A stretch of DNA of 64,000 bases, from assembly GCA_021776415.1 (NCBI GenBank), contig JAJFFY010000044.1:62001-126000 (forward strand), in the 5' to 3' direction. Position numbers and translations under genes: made by a program. The notes under the pieces were generated by a model. That model did no database searches and was not told the origin of the DNA. It saw only the letters and a list, made by a program, of their open reading frames with translations. The DNA comes from Hyphococcus sp. (GTDB taxonomy: Bacteria; Pseudomonadota; Alphaproteobacteria; Caulobacterales; Parvularculaceae). Positions 41,013 through 50,072 of this stretch are shown in pieces; position 1 is the stretch's first letter; each line of letters begins with the position of its first letter.

Positions 41013-42974
41013 TTACTGCGGGCGAAATAATTCAGGATGCTGCTGTATGATCCGATCGGTAACGAGATCTACCCCATTCAAACTAAGATGTGATCCATCC
41101 CATACAAGAACGTTATTTTTATTAATGAGAAAATCGCATGTAGATTCCGAGCAAATCGTGTTTGTTCGCGAAACATAAGAAATGGTTGGGAGCTTTTCAA
41201 CAATTTTCAAAGATAGTGCGTCTATTTCATTTGCGTACGAATAGAAATTTTCATATGCGATGGCGTTGATGTCGCTAACGCTGCGTCCTTGCTGAAGCAT
41301 TCTGATAGCTTCGTGATGGAAATTTCTTCCGAAGCCTACGGTCTTACCCATAAACACGATATTCAAAGAGTCGCTGCTTCTGTTGACTTTGGCGATTAGT
41401 TGCATAAAGCGATTTAAATATTCTAGGTCTTCTGTACTATACCAATTTGCAATAACGATGATATCTGCGGTCGCTGCCGTCAGCGCTTTTGAGTAACGAT
41501 TCAGTTGTTCTCGGCAATCCGTTTGCGCCCACTCTTTTTCGTCTAACAGGCTGACTTTCCAGCATTTCTCATCGACGTTTAAAACTCTAACCTGGAAGTC
41601 TGGGCTTAGTTTTCTGTGTAGTCCATTCGATATATCTGTCGCATGACTATCTCCGACTACAAGAGTTCTATTCTTGGCTACGGTGAATGTTGGGTACACG
41701 ATATTCTGTCTATTGTAAGCGATTGTCTGCTGCCTTAGGGCATCAAGCTTCAGGATGTCGGAATCTTCTATGCCAGCAAAGCGCCAAGGCCAGCCATTGT
41801 TCGCCCAAACATTGGCGGCAGGGAATATGACCACGAGCGCGAGAAACAGACAAGAGATTGCAAAGCCGCCAGATGACAACGACCTTTGTCCGGGTGCTCG
41901 TCGCCTGAACGGTTTTTCAATATATCGAAACATTAACCAGGCGCCGACGACAGAAATCAGGCAAACCAAAATGCGCTCAATTCCAGACAGGTCGCTAAGT
42001 TTGTAATACTTATAAAATACTATAATAGGCCAGTGAATAAGATATAGCGAGTAACTTATCAGGCCTATAAGGACGGCGGCCCGGTTGTTTAAAATCCGCC
42101 CTGCATATTGGGCGCCGGCGCCACTATAAATCAATAGGGCCGCACCCATGCAGGGCATGATTGCGTTATATGTCGGGAATAGAGTTTCTTCCGTATAGAC
42201 AAATAATGGATAGGCGATCAACGCCAGTCCAATTATCACAAACGGTTCTAGGATAATTTTGTTTCGTGGTTGATGAGGTGCAATCCAGACAAGTAACGCG
42301 CCTATGACAAATTCAAACACACGGAAGGGCGTCAGGTAGAAAATTGTCGCCCGGCCGTCGAGGGCCCCACTTGTCTGAGACGGAAAAATACTTGAAGCAA
42401 GAGCGCTTTTACCGTCGGCAAATTCAATATTTAACAGAAAACTGAAGACGCCGATCGCGGATAAAGCAATTAACGGCCCGGCTTTTTTTGTTTTCAGTAA
42501 TAAGAGCCAGATGAGAAAGGGCCAAGTTAAATAGAATTGTTCTTCAACGCTGAGCGACCACGTATGCAGGAGTGGTTTAATGCTCGCAGTAGCATCAAAA
42601 TATCCGCTTTCATTCCAAAAATAAAAATTCGACAGGCTCATTACTGCATGCAACAAGGCGCCGCCAAACCGTTCTAAATCCGGGGGAGAAAACAAGATTA
42701 CAGCAAGCAACATCGATACAGAGAGTGTAAAAAAGAGGCTGGGAAAAAGTCGCCGCGCTCTTCGAGCATAAAATTCTAAAAACCGAAAACGGCCAGTCTC
42801 AAGTAGTTCGTCTTTAATCAACCGTGTAATGAGAAAACCGCTAATAACGAAAAAAACGTCTACCCCGATAAATCCACCTTTGAAGACGCTAAAGCCGACG
42901 TGATAAAAAAGCACGCTCAGCACAGCAATCGCTCGGAGGCCATCGATATCGGGACGGTATTTCACAGGGGTCAT
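41013..42974 (-). CDS. OafA/YrhL-type acyltransferase with C-terminal SGNH domain
   Basis: A 653-residue protein. The acyltransferase-3 domain (about 1-360, ten spans) begins YRPDIDGLRAIAVLSVLFYH with the conserved R and H, then GVDVFFVISGFLIT and HTWSLSVEEQFYL. A periplasmic SGNH domain (about 430-650) has GDSHATD at 441-447 as the serine block and WDGSHLSLNG as the C-terminal D-x-x-H. Such proteins O-acetylate O-antigen, capsule or other glycans. Codon and base composition look AT-richer than in neighbouring genes, a possible sign of transfer. It stands alone between gaps of 291 and 95 bp. Confidence 0.95.
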   Translation of the reverse strand: MTPVKYRPDIDGLRAIAVLSVLFYHVGFSVFKGGFIGVDVFFVISGFLITRLIKDELLETGRFRFLEFYARRARRLFPSLFFTLSVSMLLAVILFSPPDLERFGGALLHAVMSLSNFYFWNESGYFDATASIKPLLHTWSLSVEEQFYLTWPFLIWLLLLKTKKAGPLIALSAIGVFSFLLNIEFADGKSALASSIFPSQTSGALDGRATIFYLTPFRVFEFVIGALLVWIAPHQPRNKIILEPFVIIGLALIAYPLFVYTEETLFPTYNAIMPCMGAALLIYSGAGAQYAGRILNNRAAVLIGLISYSLYLIHWPIIVFYKYYKLSDLSGIERILVCLISVVGAWLMFRYIEKPFRRRAPGQRSLSSGGFAISCLFLALVVIFPAANVWANNGWPWRFAGIEDSDILKLDALRQQTIAYNRQNIVYPTFTVAKNRTLVVGDSHATDISNGLHRKLSPDFQVRVLNVDEKCWKVSLLDEKEWAQTDCREQLNRYSKALTAATADIIVIANWYSTEDLEYLNRFMQLIAKVNRSSDSLNIVFMGKTVGFGRNFHHEAIRMLQQGRSVSDINAIAYENFYSYANEIDALSLKIVEKLPTISYVSRTNTICSESTCDFLINKNNVLVWDGSHLSLNGVDLVTDRIIQQHPELFRPQ

Positions 42975-43069
42975 TAGCGAGGGGCTGGTTTGGGGCCGTA
43001 TGAAAAAGAAATGTTGTGCGATTTAGACAATAAAGAGTGATCTGCGCGGATAACCGCTTTATCCGTGTG

Positions 43070-44059
43070 TTAGTCGGAAATAGTCTCCCCAATCTCCTCA
43101 AACAGAGGCCTGTAGGCTGCGCGCATCGCCGGGTTGAGCGCCCAGTTTTTCCAGCCGGCGGCGAGGCGCGGGTTCATCTCTACGGTTTTGATGACGGCAA
43201 CCGCCTCGTCTGCGAAGCCTGATTTACACAAATGTAAGGCCTTTGCGCATTTTAGCCGCTCCAGGACCGGCCCTTCGAGAGGCGCGAGAATCGTTTCCCA
43301 AACATCCTCGATCGAACATTTGTCCCATTGTTGATTAAGGACGGCGTCGAATTCGACATCTTCCGGGGTCAATGGCTGTTCCAGCGTGAAGCTGACGGTG
43401 CCGCCCGATGTCAAGGCATGGGATAGTTTGACCTTCTCTTTCAGCAGCGCGAAACACAGCGGCGTTTCGTATGAGGGCGGGTGCTGATAATCCTGGCACA
43501 CAAGATATGATCGCCCAGGCATCAACGCCGTTGCAAATGTCCGCATCGCTCCTTTAAGAAGTTTTGCTGTCTTGGGTCCATCAAGAAACAGAATTTCGAC
43601 AGGTTGGTCCGCTGGCCAGTCAAGTTTTAGAAAATTCGCTTTTCGCGCTTGGATGAAAGGCGCGAGCGATTTTGTGAATTCGAGAAACTTCGGCATGAAG
43701 TCGTCGCCCCTGGCGAGGTCGAGACCGGATTTGTCATTATCCAGCCCGCCTCCCCAGACAAAAGCGTCGAATGTGTGGACTTTTTCACTCTTGACGCCAG
43801 GCGCATGGGAGTCGCGAAGTCCGGCGGCCAGGAAAACCGTGCTTAACCCAAGCCATGCGCCTAGTTCCACAACCGCACCCTCGCCGCGATACAGATGACT
43901 CACAAGGGCATAAATGTAGCGTTGTTCGCCATTAGAAATCTGTCCGGGTACGGGTGGGATGTCCGTCGGAAGAACCACATCAGTAAAGTCGGAATGGCGC
44001 GGCGCTCCCGGCAATATTGAAGACGGCGGAGAGGCGCTAAGGCGTGTAGTGTTGTTCAT
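43070..44059 (-). CDS. Class I SAM-dependent methyltransferase-like protein
   Basis: A 329-residue protein. VVELGAWLGLSTVFLA (about 63-78) matches the SAM-binding loop of Methyltransf_24-type enzymes, with VHTFDAFVWGGG as the acidic ribose-binding strand and VEILFLDGPKT as the following strand, where an aspartate sits in the catalytic-metal position. A helical tail of about 100 residues follows (VLERLKCAKALHLCKSGFADEAVAVIK reads like a single TPR-like hairpin). A sugar methyltransferase role is plausible from context. It is on the minus strand between the acyltransferase gene and rfbC, with gaps of 95 and 154 bp. Confidence 0.75.
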   Translation of the reverse strand: MNNTTRLSASPPSSILPGAPRHSDFTDVVLPTDIPPVPGQISNGEQRYIYALVSHLYRGEGAVVELGAWLGLSTVFLAAGLRDSHAPGVKSEKVHTFDAFVWGGGLDNDKSGLDLARGDDFMPKFLEFTKSLAPFIQARKANFLKLDWPADQPVEILFLDGPKTAKLLKGAMRTFATALMPGRSYLVCQDYQHPPSYETPLCFALLKEKVKLSHALTSGGTVSFTLEQPLTPEDVEFDAVLNQQWDKCSIEDVWETILAPLEGPVLERLKCAKALHLCKSGFADEAVAVIKTVEMNPRLAAGWKNWALNPAMRAAYRPLFEEIGETISD

Positions 44060-44213
44060 TTGATCCAGTTGTTAATTGAAAAGCGAGGTACTATGAGCGA
44101 GTAGTTCCGTCAGCGCCTTTTTGAGCTGCGTCGCTAGCTTTGAGGTATTTTTATACATTAAAAGCGCCGCTCGACGAAAAGCAAGAACCCGTTATCATAG
44201 TTCATCATGACAA

Positions 44214-44765
44214 TCAAAATGGCGACCGGAAGGCTTTCCACGACAGTGCTTTGGAATCCTTGTTTGAAACCATCATATCGCCGCCGTCTACGCCCCAGTC
44301 GATTGCAAGCTCAGGATCGTCCCATTTAACGGAACCGTCGCTCGCCTGGTCGTAATAATTGTCGACCTTATAGGCGACATGAGTGTTGAGCTGGAGCGTG
44401 ACAAAGCCGTGGAGAAAACCGGCGGGTACAAAAATCTGAACGCCGTTTTCCGCGCTTAGTTCGGCTTTTACCCACTTGCCATATGTCGGTGAGGCCTTGC
44501 GCGCATCGACGGCGACATCAACAATGGCGCCGCTCAAGACACGTACAAGCTTTGCTTGGGCGAAGAGCGGCGCCTGATAGTGGAGCCCACGCAACGTGCC
44601 TTTGCTGGCCGAATAGGACTGATTGTCCTGGACGAAATTACAACAGATCCCGGCCTGCTTGAAGGCTCTGGCGTTGTAGGTCTCGCAGAAATACCCGCGC
44701 GCATCGCCAATCCGCTTTGGCGTGATAAGTTTTACTTCGGGAATGCTGAGAGCATCGACTTGCAT
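44214..44765 (-). CDS. rfbC: dTDP-4-dehydrorhamnose 3,5-epimerase
   Basis: A 183-residue cupin-fold enzyme of normal length, third step of dTDP-L-rhamnose synthesis. The motifs are FCETYNARAF, NQSYSASKGTLRGLHYQ (with the catalytic histidine), VFVPAGFLHGFVTLQ-like VPAGFLHGFVTL, and the YKVDNYYDQASDGSVKWDDP block before the C-terminus. rfbA is 2.3 kb away on the same strand, but rfbB and rfbD are not in the window. It is divergent from nrdB, and the shared upstream region holds NrdR boxes that belong to nrdB. Confidence 0.95.
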   Translation of the reverse strand: MQVDALSIPEVKLITPKRIGDARGYFCETYNARAFKQAGICCNFVQDNQSYSASKGTLRGLHYQAPLFAQAKLVRVLSGAIVDVAVDARKASPTYGKWVKAELSAENGVQIFVPAGFLHGFVTLQLNTHVAYKVDNYYDQASDGSVKWDDPELAIDWGVDGGDMMVSNKDSKALSWKAFRSPF

Positions 44766-44925
44766 GCGGCATATAATCCTTGGGCGGGGCGAGATGTGCG
44801 TAGTGGGTTCAGTTTTCGCTTTATCCGGCGAGCCTCAGCTGGATGCAACCGGTTTGGCGCTTTCAATGGGGGCGAATCCGCCCATAGATTGAGTGCGCGG
44901 GGAAAACTCCGTGGAAAACTACCAA

Positions 44926-44972
44926 ACACCATATCTTGCGTTTTTTGCTGGCTTGCGCGCAATATGCTGTGG
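44926..44972 (+). promoter_or_regulatory. Paired NrdR boxes upstream of nrdB
   Basis: Two 16-base sites resemble the NrdR consensus ACACwATATATwGTGT: ACACCATATCTTGCGT at 44926-44941 (13 of 16) and GCGCAATATGCTGTGG at 44957-44972 (11 of 16). Their starts are 31 bp apart, three helical turns, which is the spacing NrdR sites normally have. They lie 47-93 bp before the nrdB start. Repression of ribonucleotide reductase by NrdR bound to ATP/dATP is expected. Confidence 0.75.
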
Positions 44973-45018
44973 TAATCATCGCCCCAGGGCGACACTTTGT
45001 GAACGGGGAAACCGACTG

Positions 45019-46059
45019 ATGTCTGATGCTGCCGAAACGACCCATCCGCTGCCTGGCCTGTTGACGTCCTCTCGCGGCTACAAGCCGTTTCGCTACCCTT
45101 GGGCCTATGATTTCTGGAAGCGCCAGCAACAGGTTCACTGGATGCCGGAAGAGGTGCCCCTGGGTGAGGACTGCAAGGACTGGGCGAATAACATCACCGA
45201 CGCCGAGCGCAATCTCCTGACCCAGATTTTCCGGTTTTTCACGCAAGGCGATATCGAGGTCAACGATAACTACATGGAGCACTACGCCCGGGTGTTCAAA
45301 CCGGTTGAAGTGAAAATGATGTTGTCGGCGTTTTCCAACATGGAGACCGTCCACATCGCCGCCTATGCGTTGTTATTGGAAACGGTGGGCATGCCGGATT
45401 CAGAATTTTCCGCGTTTATGGAATATGAATCCATGGCCGCCAAACACAATTACATTCAGGAATTCGGCACAGGGACGAACGAAGACATCGCCCGCTCGAT
45501 TGCGATGTTTGGCGGGTTTACCGAAGGCCTGCAATTATTCGCCTCCTTCGCCATGCTGATGAATTTCCCGCGCTTTAACAAAATGAAGGGCATGGGCCAG
45601 ATCGTGACCTGGTCGATCCGCGATGAGTCACTGCATTGCGAGGGCATGATCCAGCTCTATCATGCGTTTGCACGTGAGACCGGTTGCGTCACCAAATCCG
45701 TTGCTGACGATATTATCGATTGCTGCAAAACCGTTGTTGGTCTGGAAGACAAGTTCATCGATCTCGCCTTCGAGATGGGGCCGGTGGAAGGCATGACCGC
45801 AGACGACATCAAGCAATATATCCGCTATATCGCTGACTGGCGCCTCAGTCAGCTTGATCTGCCGAAAGTCTATGGCGTTGAAAAACACCCGCTGCCCTGG
45901 CTCACTGAAATTTTGAACGGCGTCGAGCACGCAAACTTTTTCGAGGCGCGTGCAACCGAATATTCAAAAGCCGCCACTCGCGGCGAATGGCACGGCGGCG
46001 ATGGCGTGTGGGCGAATTTTGATCAGATGATGGACAAGCGCAAAGAGACGGCGGTTTAA
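45019..46059 (+). CDS. nrdB: Ribonucleotide reductase class Ia, beta subunit
   Basis: A 346-residue ferritin-like R2 subunit that holds the diiron-tyrosyl radical for dNTP synthesis. SNMETVHIAAYALLL supplies ligands E109 and H112 and the likely radical tyrosine Y116; SIRDESLHCEGM gives the second E-x2-H pair, and the ligand glutamate of helix C lies in RNLLTQIFRFFTQGDIEVND. The ATG at 45019 gives the standard N-terminus; the in-frame start at 44893 would run through the NrdR boxes. nrdA is not in the window. A small unknown gene follows after 144 bp. Confidence 0.97.
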   Translation: MSDAAETTHPLPGLLTSSRGYKPFRYPWAYDFWKRQQQVHWMPEEVPLGEDCKDWANNITDAERNLLTQIFRFFTQGDIEVNDNYMEHYARVFKPVEVKMMLSAFSNMETVHIAAYALLLETVGMPDSEFSAFMEYESMAAKHNYIQEFGTGTNEDIARSIAMFGGFTEGLQLFASFAMLMNFPRFNKMKGMGQIVTWSIRDESLHCEGMIQLYHAFARETGCVTKSVADDIIDCCKTVVGLEDKFIDLAFEMGPVEGMTADDIKQYIRYIADWRLSQLDLPKVYGVEKHPLPWLTEILNGVEHANFFEARATEYSKAATRGEWHGGDGVWANFDQMMDKRKETAV

Positions 46060-46203
46060 AATTTTGCGATTACAGCCGCGACTTTGCCCGCCTAACTTTG
46101 CCGGTCCGAAAGCCGCCGCCCGGTGTGGACAAGCCTGCCGCGTGCGGCCATATTCCGGTTGAATTTTGTGATAATCCAATCGCGAGCCTGAGAAAGAAAA
46201 TCC

Positions 46204-46425
46204 ATGTCCAACGATCCCGAACGCATTACCATTCTCGCCCGCGAATTCACCGTGGCGGCTCTCGAATTTCATCGCGGACGCATGGCTGAAAAGGGCTATC
46301 GCATGGAAGGCTCGATCACGCCGCGCGCGTTTAAGATGATCGAGGGCATGGATGCGCCAAAGGATCTGTTTGATGGCGAGCCGCTGTTCTCAGTAACCTT
46401 CGTCAAGCGCGACGTCATCGATTGA
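46204..46425 (+). CDS. Small conserved-looking hypothetical protein
   Basis: A 73-residue soluble protein without a signal peptide or membrane segment: helix at about 5-28 (ERITILAREFTVAALEFHRGRMAEKG), then a strand-rich end (EPLFSVTFVKRDVID). It is preceded by GAGAAAGAAA, a weak ribosome site. Its codon use is like its neighbours and it lies between nrdB and a DsbA-like gene on the same strand, 8 bp before the latter, so it is probably real and co-transcribed. No function is recognised. Confidence 0.65.
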   Translation: MSNDPERITILAREFTVAALEFHRGRMAEKGYRMEGSITPRAFKMIEGMDAPKDLFDGEPLFSVTFVKRDVID

Positions 46426-46433
46426 TTTTGCCC

Positions 46434-47075
46434 ATGGCCAAGCTCGACATTTACTGGTCATTTCGCAGCCCTTATTCATACCTGGCTGTTGACCGGCTGG
46501 TTGGGATTGCGCGCGATTTTGACGTCGATATAGATTTTCGCCCGGTGCGGCCGCTGGCGATGCGCGAGCCGGATTTTTTTGAGCGCGGCCGCAAACAATT
46601 TCTGCCATATCTTTTCAACGATTTTCCGCGCGAGGCGGAACAGTTGGGCATAAGTTGCGCCATGCCCAATCCGGACCCGATCAAAATGGATATGACGTCC
46701 GGCAAGGTCGATCCGGATCAACCGATCATGAACCAGTTGATGGAGCTTGCAATTGCCGCTTGCGCAGAAAATCGCGGGCTCGACTTTGCGCAAGTCGTCG
46801 GCGCTTCAATCTGGGGCGGCCAACCGAACTGGAATGAACCAAGCGCACTCGCAGCGACATTAAAAAGCGCCGGGTTTGACCTGGCTGCGCTGTCGCAATG
46901 GGCGGCGGACAACCCATCGGCCATTAAAGAGGCCACCGAGCGCAATGAAGCCGAGCAACTCAAACATCATTGGGGTGTGCCGCTGATGGTGCTGGATGGC
47001 GAAGCATTTTTTGGCCAGGACCGTTTGGGTTCGCTGGTCTGGCGGTTGGAGCAACGCGGGCTTCGGCGCGACTAG
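46434..47075 (+). CDS. 2-hydroxychromene-2-carboxylate isomerase-like protein (DsbA/GST-kappa fold)
   Basis: A 213-residue thioredoxin-like protein. The active-site loop IYWSFRSPYSYLAV has the serine typical of HCCA isomerases in place of the DsbA cysteines. GVPLMVLDGEAFFGQDRL is the cis-proline region and conserved end. Members isomerise hydroxychromene carboxylate with glutathione in naphthalene breakdown, but many homologues have other, unknown glutathione-linked roles, and no aromatic-degradation genes are near. The ATG at 46434 is preferred to a TTG at 46422 that overlaps the previous stop. Confidence 0.88.
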   Translation: MAKLDIYWSFRSPYSYLAVDRLVGIARDFDVDIDFRPVRPLAMREPDFFERGRKQFLPYLFNDFPREAEQLGISCAMPNPDPIKMDMTSGKVDPDQPIMNQLMELAIAACAENRGLDFAQVVGASIWGGQPNWNEPSALAATLKSAGFDLAALSQWAADNPSAIKEATERNEAEQLKHHWGVPLMVLDGEAFFGQDRLGSLVWRLEQRGLRRD

Positions 47076-47093
47076 CCGGGGCGCGATTAGCGG

Positions 47094-47966
47094 TTAAGTT
47101 TTTTCAGCCGCAACTTGCTCCAGATATTGACCATAACCGGTTTTTGACAGTGGCTTGGCGAGGTCGTTCAGCGCAGCGGCGTCAATATGGCCGAGCCGAT
47201 AGGCGATTTCCTCAAGGCAGGCGATTTTCAATCCTTGGCGTGCTTCTATGGTTTGCACAAAATGCGCCGCTTCCAGCAGGGAAGCGTGGGTTCCGGTGTC
47301 GAGCCAGGCAAAGCCGCGACCCATAATCTGGGCGCGCAGCTCTCCGTCGTTCATATACATTTCATTCAGCGTCGTAATTTCCAACTCTCCGCGAGCGGAG
47401 GGTTTAACTGCGCGTGCCCGCTCGCACACGGTTTCATCATAAAAATATAAGCCGGTCGCAGCAAAGGCAGATTTTGGTTCGATCGGTTTTTCTTCAATGC
47501 TGATAACTTTGCCATCATTGCCGAATTCAATGACGCCGTAGCGCTCGGGGTCGGCAACATGGTACCCGAAAATTTCAGCGCCCGTTTGCAGCCTTGCTGA
47601 TTTTTGCAGCATTTCCGCAAGCCCGTGGCCGTAGAAAATATTGTCGCCAAGCACCAGCGCGCATTTATCGCCGGCAATAAATTCCTCACCGATAATGAAC
47701 GCCTGGGCGAGGCCCTCGGGCTTGGGTTGCGCCGCATATTGAAATTGCATGCCGAGCGTTGCGCCGTCGCCGAGCAGCCGCTCAAATGAGGCCTGATCCT
47801 CCGGGGTCGTAATAATCAAAATATCGCGGATCCCCGCGAGCATCAGTGCGCTCAACGGATAATAGATCATCGGCTTGTCGAAGATCGGCAATAGCTGTTT
47901 GGATACCCCGCGCGTGATCGGGTGCAGCCGCGTGCCGGAGCCTCCTGCCAGAACTATGCCTTTCAT
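47094..47966 (-). CDS. rfbA: Glucose-1-phosphate thymidylyltransferase
   Basis: A 290-residue enzyme making dTDP-glucose, first step of the dTDP-rhamnose pathway. The nucleotide-binding signature [14 protein letters not shown] lies at 3-16, followed by [30 protein letters not shown] and [11 protein letters not shown]. Length is typical. It is on the same strand as rfbC but separated from it by nrdB and two other plus-strand genes. rfbB and rfbD must be elsewhere. It converges on the HCCA isomerase-like gene, with 18 bp between stops. Confidence 0.96.
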   Translation of the reverse strand: MKGIVLAGGSGTRLHPITRGVSKQLLPIFDKPMIYYPLSALMLAGIRDILIITTPEDQASFERLLGDGATLGMQFQYAAQPKPEGLAQAFIIGEEFIAGDKCALVLGDNIFYGHGLAEMLQKSARLQTGAEIFGYHVADPERYGVIEFGNDGKVISIEEKPIEPKSAFAATGLYFYDETVCERARAVKPSARGELEITTLNEMYMNDGELRAQIMGRGFAWLDTGTHASLLEAAHFVQTIEARQGLKIACLEEIAYRLGHIDAAALNDLAKPLSKTGYGQYLEQVAAEKT

Positions 47967-48143
47967 GCCGTTTCCTTCTCAAACTGGTTTGCGCTCGCGG
48001 AGCCCTTCTATGACACGGTTGCGGCGCCGGGCTCAAATCGCTTTTATACTAGGAATATGCGGATTGACGCCGGGTTAAGGCCCGCGTGGACGTGGGCTTG
48101 CGATCACCCTATGCTCGCGGCTGGATTTTACAGGAGGGGTGAG

Positions 48144-48449
48144 ATGCGCCTTACAGTTGTTGTTGCACTGATATTATTTATAGCCGCTTGCGCGACGACG
48201 TCGCCGCGGGCGCAAATCGCTGACCGATTTGTTGAATTCGGGGTTTCTCAAGAGCGCGCCGATTGCCTCGCTTCCGAGCTTGATGAGCGGCTTGAGCGAG
48301 ATGACCTTAATGATGTTGCCGACTATATCGGAGGCCTCAATGAGGCGACTAGCGCAGGGGAGGCGCTTGATGCGCTTTTAAGAATTGGAAATCCACGCGC
48401 CGCCGCCGCCATCGCGCGGGCGAGCCTTGCCTGTGCTTTGGGCCGCTAG
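48144..48449 (+). CDS. Small lipoprotein, unknown function
   Basis: A 101-residue protein starting with a lipoprotein signal peptide: MRLTVVVALILFIAAC, with Cys16 as the lipidation site (lipobox IAAC). The mature part is helical and acidic (ERADCLASELDERLERDDLNDVADY). Two further cysteines, in ERADCLAS and ASLACALGR, may form a disulphide. The ATG at 48144 follows AGGAGGGG at 48132-48139, a strong ribosome site; the earlier in-frame start at 47922 lies inside rfbA and is rejected. The serine hydrolase gene follows after 45 bp. Confidence 0.8.
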   Translation: MRLTVVVALILFIAACATTSPRAQIADRFVEFGVSQERADCLASELDERLERDDLNDVADYIGGLNEATSAGEALDALLRIGNPRAAAAIARASLACALGR

Positions 48450-48494
48450 AATTTAACTACGCCCCCGGCGCCAGTCTATGGATAAGGACATTTC

Positions 48495-49634
48495 ATGAGT
48501 TGGACTGACGCCCGCGCGCCGAATTCCTCGGGCGCGCTGCGCGAGATATTTCTTAGCGTTGGCGATGCATTTTGCGATAATTTCACCGAAGGGTTGGAGT
48601 TAGGCGCCTCCTTTGCGGTTGTGGTTGATGAGGAAGTTGTCGTCGATATTCGCGGCGGCTATGTTGATCGAGCGAGAGAGCAGCCCTGGACGGAGGATAC
48701 GCTCGTTTGCGTTTATTCCACCGGCAAGGCGGTGTTGGCGCTGCTAATTGCGCAAGCGGTTAGCGGCGGCAAATTGGATTATGATGCTCCGGTTGCACAA
48801 TACTGGCCGGAGTTTGCACAGGCCGGCAAAGACCGAGTGACTGTCGCGCAGTTGCTGTCGCATCAGGCGGGTCTTTGCGGCATTGCCGATGAAATGCCGC
48901 CTGAAACGTGGCTTGACTGGGACGAAGTCACTCGCCGCCTTGCCGCTATGGCGCCCCTTTGGGAGCCGGGAACCGCGAACGGCTATCACCCGCAGACATT
49001 CGGGTTCCTTGCCGGAGAATTGCTCCGGCGGGTGACTGGAAAGTCCGTTGGTGAATTGATTGGCGCACTGCGCGAGGCCCACGAGCTGGAAGTTTATTGT
49101 GGGCTGACGCTGCGCGAAATGCAGCGCGCTGCGTACATGCCAAAGCCGCCGACGGCGCCGGATCTTGGCGACCTCAATGAATATACGCAGCTTGCCTTCC
49201 TGAAAAAGTGGTCCGCTCCCTCGGGCGTTTCTCGCGAGGCGTGGATGGCGGCGGAAATTCCGGCGTCAAACATGCATGCCGACGCCCGTGCGCTGGCGCG
49301 CATCGTTCAGCCTATTGCCAACGCTGGAAAATTGGATGGCGCACAATATCTGACATCACAAGCGATTGACGGTGCGCTAAAAGAACGTATTCACGGTGAC
49401 GATTTGGTGCTGCCGTTTCACCTTTCCTGGACCGCTGGTCTTATGCGTAATATCAACCGTCATCTTGGGCCTAATGAGGCGGCCTACGGCCATGCTGGTT
49501 TTGGCGGATCATGTGTTTTAATTGATCCGCAAAACCGGCTGACCGCAGCCTATGTGATGAATAAAATGTCACCCTATCTGGTTGGTGATCCGCGCGCATT
49601 ACGATTAATCAATGCGGTTTATGACAGCCTTTAG
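48495..49634 (+). CDS. Serine hydrolase of the class C beta-lactamase/EstB family
   Basis: A 379-residue enzyme. The S-x-x-K motif is S75-T-G-K78 (CVYSTGKAV); the tyrosine of the second motif is probably in GYHPQTFGFLAGELLRRVTGKS, and HAGFGGSCVLIDP is the third-motif region. Family VIII carboxylesterases (EstB) have this layout and cleave short-chain esters. There is no signal peptide, so it is likely cytoplasmic. It follows the small lipoprotein gene and converges on a small secreted-protein gene. Substrate unknown. Confidence 0.9.
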   Translation: MSWTDARAPNSSGALREIFLSVGDAFCDNFTEGLELGASFAVVVDEEVVVDIRGGYVDRAREQPWTEDTLVCVYSTGKAVLALLIAQAVSGGKLDYDAPVAQYWPEFAQAGKDRVTVAQLLSHQAGLCGIADEMPPETWLDWDEVTRRLAAMAPLWEPGTANGYHPQTFGFLAGELLRRVTGKSVGELIGALREAHELEVYCGLTLREMQRAAYMPKPPTAPDLGDLNEYTQLAFLKKWSAPSGVSREAWMAAEIPASNMHADARALARIVQPIANAGKLDGAQYLTSQAIDGALKERIHGDDLVLPFHLSWTAGLMRNINRHLGPNEAAYGHAGFGGSCVLIDPQNRLTAAYVMNKMSPYLVGDPRALRLINAVYDSL

Positions 49635-49675
49635 GGCGCCAGTCGATAAATAGGCATCGCCCGGCGCCATAGCGG

Positions 49676-49966
49676 TTAAAATTTTACGCGAAAATCAACG
49701 CTTACAAATGCCTGTTGCGGATAGCCGGGCAGCACTTTCGCCATTGACCGGCTTTCATAAAGGTAATCTTTGTGCAGCCGAGTATCGGCGCGCGCCCGCG
49801 CTGTCACCGCAAGCAATTCAATGCGCCGTTCGCCGAACGTCAACGCCGTAATCGGATGCGGCGTCGCCTGGCGTTCGGTGTATTGGCTGCGTGTTTGGCT
49901 CTGCGCAAGCGCGGGGCTGCTGTAAAAGATACATGCGCCCGTAGCTGCGATCATTCTGATCAACAT
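49676..49966 (-). CDS. Small secreted protein, unknown function
   Basis: A 96-residue protein with a signal peptide (LIRMIAATGACIFYSSPALAQ, cut after ALA) and a mature part of about 75 residues ending in VSVDFRVKF. The final phenylalanine and alternating pattern resemble the last strand of an outer-membrane barrel, but the protein is too short to make one. The second of two tandem ATGs (49966) is preferred because GGAGG lies six bases upstream. No family recognised. Confidence 0.6.
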   Translation of the reverse strand: MLIRMIAATGACIFYSSPALAQSQTRSQYTERQATPHPITALTFGERRIELLAVTARARADTRLHKDYLYESRSMAKVLPGYPQQAFVSVDFRVKF

Positions 49967-50072
49967 CATTCGCCTCCATCCCGTGAGCGCTAACGGTGCA
50001 TGGCGGAGGTATCGAAAAATTTATGCCGAACGCGCCAGTTTGCATCAAAATAGCCAGCGAAATTCCAGTAAA

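Noticed and set aside
49634-49676. Inverted GGCGCC copies between two convergent genes as a terminator
   Set aside because: GGCGCC is its own reverse complement and is very common throughout this genome; no stem with U-run forms.
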